Source: Stephanodiscus triporus (Eukaryota; Bacillariophyta; Thalassiosirophyceae; Thalassiosirales; Thalassiosiraceae). From it: a stretch of 13,747 nt of DNA. This document shows, in pieces, positions 1 to 9,306 of the stretch; position 1 is the stretch's first letter; every line of letters starts with the position of its first letter. The notes below the pieces were generated by a model. It was not told the origin of the DNA. It ran no database searches and saw only the letters and a list, made by a program, of their open reading frames with translations. The stretch lies in contig JALLAZ010000673.1 in NCBI GenBank assembly GCA_036939755.1, positions 1 through 13,747 of the forward strand. Reading direction: 5' to 3'. The position numbers and the translations under genes are program-made.

Positions 1-71
1 AGCACTGTTGTGTAGCTTGGTGGCTTGATGGTATAATGTGAGAGTAATATGTGTTCTTCACTGTCCTCCAG

Positions 72-260
72 GATACCACCACCATCTTGTTCCGATTCAC
101 TAACAAGTCCTGGGATTATGTTGGTGATGATTTTGCTACGGAGCATTTCATCAGAAAAGTGATCGAGATGTCCAAGTATAAAACTAAACTGGCATCTGCT
201 GCAGCCTGGGGAAAATACTCAAACAATGGAGGTTTTGATTTGATTTCATTGGCGACGTAA
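72..260 (+). CDS. Possible 3'-terminal exon of an unrecognised gene
   Basis: An open frame runs to the TAA at 258-260. It reads about 60 residues of ordinary composition (for example ILFRFTNKSWDYVGDDFATE near the start, and SNNGGFDLISLAT at the end). There is no ATG at its beginning. An in-frame TAA lies just upstream at 45-47, but a plausible 3' splice site (pyrimidine-rich tract ending CTCCAG) ends at 71, so this could be the last exon of a gene entering from the left edge. I do not recognise the family. The alternative is a chance ORF of about 60 codons, which is quite possible. No signal peptide, membrane segment or catalytic motif is visible. Confidence 0.22.
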   Translation, partial: DTTTILFRFTNKSWDYVGDDFATEHFIRKVIEMSKYKTKLASAAAWGKYSNNGGFDLISLAT

Positions 261-1380
261 GGGTTTGGATGAGGAAAACGATTTGCCTTGCAAAAATGAA
301 TATTCCAGTATGAGATTTGTTTTCGATCGATCGTTGTATTGATATTGAAGCTGAGACCTCCCAATAGATCAACTGCTTCCTGACAGCAAGTATTCACCCA
401 TATGTATTACCATTGTTCCCCATTTTATCCAATGCAATAGTGTATGCCGTACGAAGATAGAGGCACTTTTTTCTCAGGTAACAAATCTGTTTGGGTGAGA
501 GTGGCCACTCCTCACAATGATCGATGACATCTTTGTATCCTTCACATGATTGCATGACATTAGCAAGCATTTTTACTCTCTCCCTGAGGCCAACAAGGAC
601 ATTCTCTCCACTGTTGTAGTTAAATCAAAACAGCTTAGCTGCCTCTGGAGACTCCCAAAATAAGGGACGTACCGGCATGCCACCAGCATCCCCGTCAGCA
701 GCTGCAGTCGCCATCTCGTCCTTGCCAGCTCCTGCTCCTCTTGCTGGCGTGATTTCATTTGCATTAGTGGCAAGTTTGTTCTTTGCCCCCCCCTTGCCCT
801 CCCTGGTGTACTGGTAGAGTTGGAATCCATGCCCCCTCCCCTTTCTCCAACTCCCCCCCCCCCCCCCCCCCCAACTCCAAACTCACATTGGGCATGTTCC
901 TGTCAAGACAGATGCAGTTTCTCTGCAGCTGATTCGATGAAGCATGTTTATCAAATACATCCAGTGGACACACTGGATCATCTGGGGGCTGGTTATCATT
1001 GGTATCCTGTCTGAAATAATACCATACCCTCCTCAAATCACCAGAGTAGGGGCAATCAGTTGTGAATTGTGCTACATAAATAGCATGGGGATTTTGCATC
1101 TTAATTACACGGACCCGCTATTTTGGGGGTGGTAAATTCATGCCAAACGTACAGTAGCGGAAAAAGTCCCTCGCGCGCGTATCGTAGGAATTCAAGATTG
1201 AACACGATATCCTTTTTTTTCGGAAGCCCTATGTATTGTGGTTCTCGTGCTTTTTGTGCCATCGAAAGAACGAGAGAAACTAGGTAGATAGAAGTATCTG
1301 AGTTATGTGTGTCTGTCTTATGTAGAAATCGGCGAAATTAACTGATAGGGTTACGGATTCCTAGATATGTGATTGCTTGT
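261..1380. other. Intergenic region, no supported gene
   Basis: About 1.1 kb without a convincing gene. Several short open frames exist on both strands (for example 573-830 and 764-1099, minus), but they overlap each other and are partly made of the low-complexity C-rich stretch around 780-875. None has splice signals or a recognisable domain. The right end (about 1200-1380) should contain the promoter of the gene starting at 1381. No unambiguous TATA box stands out. Confidence 0.5.
853..872. repeat. Poly-C tract of 20
   Basis: An uninterrupted run of 20 C, flanked on both sides by near-identical CCAACTC words (847-853 and 871 onward). It lies in a wider C-rich stretch beginning near 787. 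The length of such a run is prone both to slippage in the cell and to miscalling in assembly. Confidence 0.95.
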
Positions 1381-3003
1381 ATGACTCGTCCCACGAAAAG
1401 AACTCTGGTTTTGCAACATTACCTCTTCTTCTGCCTATTCTCCCTTTACACTTTTATCGTTGCGATCACCGTTCGTTGGACAGTTGCACTTCCCTCACAT
1501 GAGAAGAACACGTTGAATACAACAACGTCACAATGGTGGTTGTCGGTCAGCAGCATGAGCATTTACGCGGCGTACCGGAATTGCGCCGCAGCGTTCAACA
1601 TGGAGCTGGGGGTCGCGAATGGAGGTCGCTCCAGGGAGGGGGGGGACAAAGTTACATGGTAGATAAATACGGGGTCCAGTACGATGGCAATAGCCTCTTC
1701 TGGAGGTACTTGGGACTTTACACGGACTGTGATGGTCTAAGTAATGGAGACTTCTGTCCGCGCAAGCTACTATGGGCGGCCTACGTCGACAGTCAGTACC
1801 AGGGTAACTCCATCGAGGAGTATCAATTCTACGATCTGTCGACAGGAGAGTGGGATGGCTCAATCTGCTCGGGAAGGTGGAGAGCAAGATGCGCCCGAAT
1901 GGACTGTCACGAGTCTGGCACAGATTTCGAGCTTGTCGGTGTCTTCAAGGAATCAGAAGGGATGTTTGATTGGACGGAACAGCTTTTTAAGCACGAGGGA
2001 ATGTGCATCTGGAACGACGATTCAACCTACCAAACGATGAAGACATGGATGAATAAATGGCCGACTACGTGCAAGCAGCTGGATGTTACGGATAGTCGTG
2101 GCAAGACAGCGTACATTGCCGTGAAACCGATTTCAGACGGGGATATGACAGTAGCTATTTACGCAGACAGCGCTTGCACAAAAGAATCGTCGCACATGGA
2201 CTTAACAGACTACATAGTGAAGCTTTATCAATCGCAGGGAAACTCTAAATCCGATGGGTATCAGGCTGCTGCAACATATAAAGCAGGTCAGTGAATCCAT
2301 TAATTTTTCATTGAAGAATTATTACATGCCTGCTGCTCACCACTATTCTCGTTCCTTTGTAGCAATTCAAACCTGGAATGACAACATGAATTACTTCAAG
2401 ATATGCCAACCATGTATGGCATACAACCTCAATGAGCAGAACCAAAACGACCACCGTGCGAGGGTCCTCCGCGTATTGGAAGGAAATGATTATCAAGGTG
2501 GTCAAAAGCGAGAGAAATATAACTGCTACGATGACGCTGGGTACACCAACGTCAATCAATGCTACAAGTTTGAGTCAAAAACTAAAGTCGAGGCGGCAAG
2601 TACAGAGGACTTGAAAACCGCGTCTCATCAAGGATCTATATTGCAGATCGAAGTTGACAGAAAAGTTTATGGTAGAGGAGGTATCAAATCTCCTGGTGGC
2701 GGTAAGGCTTTGGTCAGGTCTCTTGGCATAACGTTAGTTGTTGGTTTAGTCTTCATGGCATTACACGTTCGAGTAATTGTTGTAGAGCGAAAGAGGAAAA
2801 TGATGACGAGAAGCGCTGGTCGACGCAAGAAGAGCAAGAGGAGGACCAAACGAGGCAAACTAAGTTCTAAAAGAGAAAAATTGGTAGAAGAGGACGGGGC
2901 GAACTACAACGACAGACCAAATACGAGCTGGAAAGGCGTGAAATTGGGTGAGAAGGCAGGAACGAGCGAAGGAGTCAAATATCCGGATACTGATATTACA
3001 TGA
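1381..3003 (+). CDS. Probable type I membrane protein, Cys-rich lumenal domain (frame broken once)
   Basis: Two exons: 1381-2286 and 2363-3003. The start at 1381 is the first ATG of the frame; the frame upstream offers only GTG. The N-terminus is MTRPTKRTLVLQHYLFFCLF followed by more hydrophobic residues, a signal peptide or anchor at about residues 9-37. The lumenal part has many paired-looking Cys (NCAAAF, YTDCDG, DFCP, CARMDC, GMCIW, TTCKQL, SACTKE, FKICQPC, NCYDDAGY, NQCYKF). Near the C-terminus a single membrane segment (SLGITLVVGLVFMALHV) is followed by a Lys/Arg-rich tail, so the topology fits a type I secretory-pathway membrane protein. The frame changes at the G8 run 1638-1645: one extra G joins the halves and makes a complete 515-residue protein with the intron. 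I believe similar CxxC...NCYDDAGY proteins of unknown function occur in diatoms, but no function can be assigned. Confidence 0.75.
2287..2362 (+). other. Intron, 76 nt
   Basis: The intron begins GTCAGT and ends TTTGTAG. The upstream frame meets an in-frame TGA six bases into the intron. Splicing joins ...ATYKA to AIQTWNDN and keeps one frame through to the TGA at 3001-3003. It is a phase 1 intron. Confidence 0.8.
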
Positions 3004-3391
3004 TCGACGAGAGGCAGCGATAACTGTGGATTTATTCGAGGCGATTGGTGGCATTTGTATTTTGCTCAGAGGATTTTTTGCTGAAAAACACACAAGGTCT
3101 GAAAACAGTCACTCTCATCTGCTTCATTAGGTATGGTACTTTGGGACAGAGCCACCCGACATTGCTGAGGCCGACGAACAGCCACACATAACACGAAGAC
3201 CACAGCCGCGAATCGCACCAAGATATACATCGTAAAGCAATTGCTTTTTCCAAGCAAACTATAAAAGTTTCGATGAATTCTCCGCACTTTTTCTCCCCGC
3301 GGGCTCAGTAGCCTAGGTACACTCTCTCGAGGTACCAAGAGAAAGGACTTTTGTTCATAATACATTCTCACTTCTACAATAATTATATAAG
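3004..3391. other. Convergent intergenic space
   Basis: 388 bp between the stops of two convergent genes, presumably carrying both 3' UTRs. A 101-codon minus-strand frame (3066-3371) crosses it and includes a hydrophobic stretch. It begins at GTG or an internal ATG and has no homology I recognise, so I do not call it a gene. No clear AATAAA signal was seen. Confidence 0.5.
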
Positions 3392-6300
3392 CTAAAAGTC
3401 GTAATTTGTAGTGGAATTTCCATTTGATGCATCGTCAAATTTTGGTGATGGAGGAGGCAGGCTTCCCTTTCTTCTTATACTGAATCTCGAGATTTTGGAA
3501 CCTTTTGATCTCCCCATTTGTAAGGGTGTGCTGATGTCCTGCTGGGGAGGTGTAAAAACGTCTGGACGGGGCATTGCTGGGGGTTGGCCTGCAGTGGAAT
3601 TAAAGATAGCTGCATCGGACAGTAGATCATTGGCATTGGAATGTTTGGCATCGGTATACGTGGAATGCCGGAGTGCCGATTTTGGCACAGAAGATGATGT
3701 TGGTGTACCAGCCGGCGAATCTCTTTCCAATGATGATCTGATTACTGGAGAATGTAAAATCGATTGTCTGGGAGAATGAGATGAGCGACTATGCGTCGCT
3801 GTCGAAGCAGCCTCCTCGAGCTCTATCACTCGTTGGCTTAGAACGGCCACTTGCTCTTGCAGTGCCACATTCCTCCATTTGTCGTTGTTCTTGGCAGTCT
3901 TGGATATTGGACTTTCTTCTGTCTTGGTAGAACTATTCTTGAGCGACTCAAGCTTTTCTTTAATTTTCTTGTTCTCTTCTTTCAACGAGGCATTCTGTAT
4001 TTACGGTGGTGCAAAAAAGTTAGAAAGAAACACAAATACATACGATACCTCAAAGTGACCAGTCATACATCAAAAGACATCTCACCAGCCACTTCAGGTG
4101 TTCGTTCTTCTCCTGAAGCTCACTTTCTCGCAGCTCAACATCATGCTTGTCATATTGAACATCCCCGGATTCAATAGCAGCGATCCTGTCCTTCAACTTT
4201 TGCACCTCAGCCTTATGCTTTAGCTTCTTGTCATCCAGTTTCATAGTAAGCGCTAAAACTTCACGCTCTAGTCGAGTGGCTTTCGAAGTGTAGTCCATCA
4301 GCTCCTGATTTAGTTCTTCAATCTCTGCGCGTCGCTGGATTGAAATTTTTTCCATACCATTCTGTAACTGGTCCATTTCATTGGACATGGTACCAACAAC
4401 CTGCTCTTGGGCGGCCAATGTTTGCTCTAGTGCAACGATCTTTGAATTTTTCTCCATTATTTGAATCGCAAATTTTTCCTGAAGTTGCTGATTTTCGGTC
4501 TCAAGCTTCTTCAGTAGATTGAGTTGTTCCAATTCACGGGCCTCGGACTGTTGGCGAGTTTCCGCTAGTTGCAAATGAAGACGATCCATTTCCTTATCTT
4601 TGTTGGACATGAAATGCAACCTGTCCTTTTCTAGCTCCTCTCTCACCTGTTCGGAGCGAGCAAGCTTACTCTTGAGCTCTGACAACATCATGGACTCCGA
4701 TACACCCCTGAGAGACTCGATCTCTTCTGAAAGATTGTCTATCTTGATGAGCAGCATGTCTCTTTCTTCGATAAGCTGCACCTTCGACTGACCTGTTTGG
4801 TCGTCAAGAAAAACATCATCAAGCGAATCATCCGAAATCTTTCCCCTCAGCTCAGTTAACTCTTTTTCTAGCAAGGCTATTTTTCCATCCCGTTTACGGA
4901 CTTCTTCCACCGCATGGCTGTGTAACTGACGCAGCGAGTCAATCTGCTTGGACATCTTATCTTCGGTCTCAGCTTTGTCAGCAATGGCAGACTTCAGTTC
5001 GAGTTTCAACCGATCAAATTCAAAGCCACTTTGTTCGGCCTTCTTCAACTCAACATCTCGTAGTTCTACCTCGAGCTTGTTGATACGAGTAGAATATTTC
5101 CACTTCTCCTCCCGCAATTCATCAAGTTGACTCTGAAGGTGCTTCATATTTCGAACATCGGCTGACGAAGATGCGATTTCCCGCTTCAAAGCGGTGATTT
5201 CACTCGTCTTCTCCTTTAATCTGGCATTCAAGGCCTCAAATTCTTTATCTTGATCAATAATCTGGAAAATAAAAATTCGCATGAAAAAAATGGCAGAGAT
5301 GAGAGGTCAATCATTACTGAAGAGCTATGACCATTGAAGTCACCCACCTGGGTTGCGAAAATTTCGCTTTCGTGCTGTAATCTTTTATTCTCCTCGACGG
5401 TTTCATTCAGCTTTTTCTTGAAGCTATCAATGTCAGATCGAAGGTTAGAGATGACTCCTTCATTTGCTTGGACAGACTGCAAGAGATTAGCTATGGCAGC
5501 ATCTCGCTCCTTGAGCTTGTCCACATTTTCTGTCTTGAGCATCTTCTGGGCCTGTTCCGATATGACAAGCCTTCCAGCTAAATCCTGCACGTCGGGCATA
5601 GTATTTGCAAACTTCAGTTGAGTCATCGCACTTTCCAGCTGTCCAGATGCAGATAATAACTTCCTCTTAGTCTGTTTCAGTTCGATTGTTAAATCATGTG
5701 TCCGTTCCTTAAGCAATTCGACCTCCCTCCTTCTACTGGCCTCAAGTTCTTTCAACTGCTGAGAGGCGTCAGTCCCCAGCGACGACCTTCTATCTAGAAG
5801 TGTCTGCAATTGGCATATTTCTGACTTTAGCTCTGCAATGCTTGCATCCTGGTTGCTCGAAGACAGTACCAACGTTGCAATCTGGGAGAAGATGTAACAC
5901 AAATGTCAGTTAGATGCCAGACACGCAAGTATTATATCATTGGTTTGTTCTACTTACTGTAGCATCTCTTGCTTCGATCTTTGCCCGCAGTTCCTTTTCA
6001 ATAATCGTCTTGTCCTTCTTCAATGTCAACACTTGAACCTTCAGTTTGGATATGGTATCTGGCTCATGCCACTCGGGGTCGATGGCCATGCCATAGTTCC
6101 TCTTCGACGGACCGGATTCCACAGAAAGCTGCAACAATTCCAAATCACGTCGTAAATCCTCAGAATATCTTTCCTTCGACATTAGCTCGATCCTGAGGTC
6201 AGAAATGACCGTTTCCTTCTCGCGAATAGTCTGACCGAGCTTGGCCTCCGCCTCGCGGACACGCTCCTCGCAGGCGGACAATTTCTCGTTCAACGAAGCG

Positions 6301-7577
6301 ATCTTTTCGACATGACTGTCATCACCTGGGGAGTTTCGCTCCCTTTCCAATGCGATCAATGCCTCTTGTGCCTTGAGCAATTCCCCCTGACTGGACTCCT
6401 CCTTCTCCAGCAATTCCTGCTCCTTCTCCACGAGAGTCGAGCGCAATCCCTTGATCTCCCTGTGAAGTTCGACGTTTGCCAATTGTAGCTCTGTCACCTT
6501 TTGCTTGGTCATTTCTTCCTCGGCGTTGAGCTGGTCCATCACCTCGTGCGTCTTCGCAAGCTCAACGGATAGATTGGCATTGGACGATTCAAGCTCCTTG
6601 AGGGACGCTTTCAAGGTTTTCACATTCTCTGTCTCGGCCATAAGCCGTGCGCGAACATCCCCCATCTCCCTCTCCTGCCTAGCGATGTCCCCGTCCTTGT
6701 CCGTCGTGAGAAGCGAAAGCTGACGGGCGTGGTCGCTCTCAAGCCGTGCGCGTTCGGCAGTGAATTTTATTTCGGCATCGAGTCTTCTTGATGTCGCTCT
6801 TGCCGTTGTCTCAATTATAATCTCCTTCAGCTTGTTTATCTCTTGTGTTAGCATTACAACTTGATTCTCGGCAGATAGTGTTCTCTTGTCGTTCATTGTA
6901 GCGATTTCCCTCTCCTTGTTCAGTATCATTCTGACATCGTCCAACTTCGTCTGTAGAGCATGGACGTCAGTTGAGAGTTGGATCGCTCTCCCTTCAGCTT
7001 TGGACAGATTAGACTCCAACTCATCGATCCTTTTCTTTGAATTGTGTCTTTGACTCAACAAGTTTACAACGACCATCTCTCGATCTCTTGATTCTTTTGT
7101 TATAGATTCTACTTTCTTTTGCGTATCATTCAACTTTCCTGACAATACTGATTTCTCATTCAGGAGCTGACCAATCTTCACCGTGCTTTTTTTCATCTCT
7201 GACGCTAACTTATTTGCTTTATCCTCCGCCAAAATAGATCGCTCATTGGAGCGCCTCGAGCGTTCAATCTCCCCCAGAAAAGTGCACTCATCGGGAAGTT
7301 TCAGATTGATTGTTGTACCATGAATTTCTTCGTAACAATGTTGCATCTTACGTCGTTTCTTCTGTACCACATCCACAAAGGAATGATAATCGTTCGAACA
7401 CGCTTTTTTTAATTCTTCTTGCCAGAGAACAGGTGCTTCAGCAATGATGGGTGTCTCATTCTTCTTGGCAGAAGTATTACGTTGCCGAACAGTGATTGCA
7501 GGTGTAACAGTTGTAGCTGGCGTCGCGTTTTCATCTTCATCGATCAAGCTCATCGACATTTTGTCAATGAAATCCAT
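3392..7577 (-). CDS. Large coiled-coil protein, about 1310 aa, four exons
   Basis: Exons, in reading order, are 7577-5958, 5881-5348, 5261-4086 and 3994-3392. They give 540 + 178 + 392 + 200 residues. The start is the first ATG of the frame (MDFIDKMSMSLIDEDENATP); the frame upstream has only TTG. Residues 1 to about 100 are polar, with a compact segment (VLWQEELKKACSNDYHSFVD). From about 100 to 1150 the sequence is Glu/Lys/Leu-rich heptad coiled coil, broken near 485-505 by SGPSKRNYGMAIDPEWHEPD. The last 150 residues are Ser/Pro-rich and unstructured-looking, with SP/TP sites (HSPR, HSPV, DSPA, GTPT, FTPP, STPL, PSPK) and a basic patch (SKISRFSIRRKGS). There is no motor domain, GRIP or other named domain that I can see. 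A structural, scaffold or tether role (cytoskeleton, centrosome, Golgi, nuclear) is inference from architecture only. It converges on the gene ending at 3003. Confidence 0.9.
3995..4085 (-). other. Intron 3 of the coiled-coil gene, 91 nt
   Basis: Minus-strand intron starting GTGAGA after ...EHLKWL and ending ATACAG before NASLKEENK. Phase 0. Reading through it meets a stop, and both flanks are strong heptad coiled coil. Confidence 0.85.
5262..5347 (-). other. Intron 2 of the coiled-coil gene, 86 nt
   Basis: Minus-strand intron starting GTGGGT after ...SEIFATQ and ending TTTTCCAG before IIDQDKEFEALN. Phase 0. The two flanking frames overlap across the intron, so splicing is needed to join them. 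Confidence 0.88.
5882..5957 (-). other. Intron 1 of the coiled-coil gene, 76 nt
   Basis: Minus-strand intron starting GTAAGT after ...KIEARDAT and ending CTCCCAG before IATLVLSSSNQ. Phase 0. Reading through it stops a few codons later (TGA after SRTNQ). Confidence 0.9.
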
Positions 7578-7665
7578 TATGAATTTTAATGAAATTGACA
7601 ATTAATGAGTGGGCGTTTGAAATCTTCTGTCGAAGTCAATGGCGCACCGGTGGCACTCCTCGACG

Positions 7666-7800
7666 GGTTTTAAATTTTCGTCGGCGCGCCGACGAACTCA
7701 CACTGGCGAGCCGGTTTTAAACCTTCGTCGGCGCGCCGATGAACTCACTGGCGAGCCGGTGGAAAAACCTTCGTCGGCGCGCCTACGAAGTCAGCCGTCG
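7666..7800. repeat. Tandem array of about 46-bp units with GGCGCGCC-centred palindromes
   Basis: Three diverged direct repeats begin near 7666, 7713 and 7758. Each carries a 20-bp core at 7677-7696, 7724-7743 and 7770-7789. The first core is a perfect palindrome, TTCGTCGGCGCGCCGACGAA; the second and third differ from it by one base each. The first two units also share ACTGGCGAGCCGG downstream of the core. The array is 100-225 bp upstream of the coiled-coil gene's ATG, so it could hold dimeric transcription-factor sites, or it may be an unrelated satellite-like repeat. Confidence 0.85.
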
Positions 7801-7926
7801 AAAAGTCAGCGCATCCTCCTGAAAAACCACATCAAGTTTCCCAAGTCGGAGGCAAGTCCAAATATGTGGCTGGGGGAAGTTAATTTCGCTGTAGAGTTCC
7901 CTCGTCTAAGTACTGATTTTGACTGG

Positions 7927-7952
7927 TTTCTTGCATTTATAAATGCAAGAAA
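7927..7952. repeat. 26-bp perfect palindrome with TATA-like centre
   Basis: The 20-bp core CTTGCATTTATAAATGCAAG (7930-7949) is perfectly self-complementary, and TTT/AAA extend the symmetry to 26 bp. The next bases (G7926, A7953) break it. The centre reads TTTATAAA. It could form a cruciform, bind a dimeric factor, or act as a core promoter that reads the same in both directions. Confidence 0.9.
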
Positions 7953-8207
7953 AACTGTTACTACCGGTTTGTACACAGCAGTATCATAGACTCTAATTCA
8001 ATTAGGATTTGCCCGTCACGCCTACTAGATACAACTCCCTACCTCCAAGCCATCCTCCACGACGGCGTCGCCGCCCCCTTCCGGCGATGGACGGCGCGCG
8101 ACGGGGGAAGCGGGGGGATCTATTTGCACAAAAGACAAAGAGTACAGCTTGTTACGCGCCTCACCAGTATTGGTCACGATACCTATCACACTCCACATCA
8201 TTGATAG

Positions 8208-8475
8208 AACGTATTCCGCTCTATGAAGCTCTTCCCGGGGGTCGCGGGGGGGGGCCGCGTGGGTCAAGACCGTCAGCTCCGCGCTGCCCTTCCTCAGCAT
8301 CAACTTCACGAGCGGGGTCGACCTCGACAACGCCGCCGGCGCGGCGAGCGTGGGACTGGTGGCCCCGCAGTTCAACCCAGCGGCCATCGCCAGGGGGGAC
8401 TGGGATCAGATCGCGAGGAACGCAGAAAAGGTCATGGCGAACGTCAGGGCGGCGGGGCCTTACGTCAGGAAGTGA
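8208..8475 (+). pseudogene. C-terminal fragment resembling KDPG/KHG aldolase, frameshifted
   Basis: The KDPG aldolase family splits 2-keto-3-deoxy-6-phosphogluconate into pyruvate and glyceraldehyde-3-phosphate (Entner-Doudoroff pathway). Here NVFRSMKLFPGVAGG (8208 onward) matches the family's Schiff-base lysine motif (K-F/L-FP). After a frame change in the G9 run near 8240-8248, the sequence continues AWVKTVSSALPFLSINFTSG, then VDLDNAAG, AASVGLVAP and GDWDQIARNAEKVMANVRAA, ending at TGA 8473-8475. This is the order of the family's C-terminal half, with FTSGV in the place of the phosphate-binding P-T-G-G-V/I loop. One G fewer restores a single frame. The N-terminal half, with its catalytic Glu, was not found. 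TGA and TAG precede the fragment directly, though that TAG could be a 3' splice site (ATTGATAG|AACG). It is clearly richer in GC than its surroundings. It may be a pseudogene fragment or a last exon with a miscalled base. Confidence 0.55.
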
Positions 8476-9306
8476 ATAAAAACGAGCTTGCGCGTGGCCG
8501 GGCGTTAGCACGCGAAGGAACGATGGCGTCGAGGATTTGAATGGGATGGGGGAGGGAAGAACGGAGGGGGATTAGGACGAGGGGATATTGTAGGCCTTCG
8601 TTTTGATTCTAAATCAACTGATACGCGCTCCCCTCCCCCATAGTGTTGAAGGTGGAAAGGGAGGGGTGAGAAAAAATGGAGAGCGCGCGATGAAAGAGGA
8701 AAAGGCAGGATTTGCTAGGCGATCGTCAGATATTTACCCAACGAGCACCCGAGAGAGAGGGAAAGCGATCAATATCAAAATGTTTCCAGCCACAGATGAA
8801 GAGGCCAAACCCGGGAGCAATGATCAATAATGAAAAAAAACATGTTTCCGGGATCCCTCCTTTTCTTATTCTGCTCCCACCAGATTTGGCAATCCGTGTT
8901 TAGCCTGGATTCGGGTCAGATTGACATTTAGATCACGACGACGCGCCCTCTTCCCCCATCTGCCGCGAACGAAACGTCGAAGATGGCATCGCATCTGTGA
9001 CGACATCGCCGCCTTCGTTGTTCGCCACTGTCGTCGTCCGCGGGATCGGATGGGGACGAGAATTGGTCGGGGGTAATGTTTGTTCCGAAGCAGCATGTAT
9101 CAACTTCTGCTCTTTCGTCTCGCTCTGAATCGCACCGCTTTACTGTTTGGTATGCCGAAGGTCGTGGGGGATGGATGTCACATACGTATGGGTTGAAGAT
9201 GCGTGCAATAGAGAGGGCACAGATACTAACAGAGGATCGCTCATCTGCATGAATTATAGGAGTATGCATATTTGCAGTTGATAAGATAGTGCCACCAATT
9301 TTCACA
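8476..9306. other. Intergenic region, no supported gene
   Basis: About 830 bp with overlapping short frames on both strands. The minus-strand frame 8928-9332 lacks an ATG at its start and has an Arg/Asp-rich composition that follows the CG-rich bases at 8935-9060. I see no domain, splice pattern or RNA gene here. Confidence 0.45.

Larger units (their letters stand above)
7578..8207. other. Upstream region of the coiled-coil gene, no supported gene
   Basis: The space between the coiled-coil gene's ATG (minus strand) and the aldolase-like fragment (plus strand). It holds the palindrome array at 7666-7800 and the 26-bp palindrome at 7927-7952. An open frame at 7639-7989 is largely a translation of the tandem repeat and is not called. 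The bases at 8040-8200 turn GC-rich and contain no frame I can match to the aldolase N-terminus. Confidence 0.5.

Noticed and set aside
764..1099. 111-codon minus-strand frame and overlapping plus-strand frames at 820-1135
   Set aside because: These frames overlap one another, run through the poly-C tract (Gly or Pro runs), and have no domain or splice support.
1609..1645. Very short intron to explain the frame change near the G8 run
   Set aside because: The only GT...AG pair nearby would give an intron of about 22-24 nt, far below the 76-91 nt of the other introns here.
3066..3371. 101-codon minus-strand frame with a signal-like hydrophobic stretch
   Set aside because: It starts at GTG, lies in the presumed 3' UTR overlap of two convergent genes, and shows no recognised motif.
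7639..7989. 116-codon plus-strand frame
   Set aside because: More than a third is translated tandem repeat. It has no recognisable domain.
8009..8540. Plus-strand frames at 8009-8479 and 8223-8540
   Set aside because: Over the GC-rich part they are the wrong frames of the aldolase-like fragment, giving Arg/Gly/Ser-rich low-complexity products. Only the first few codons of the 8223 frame belong to it.
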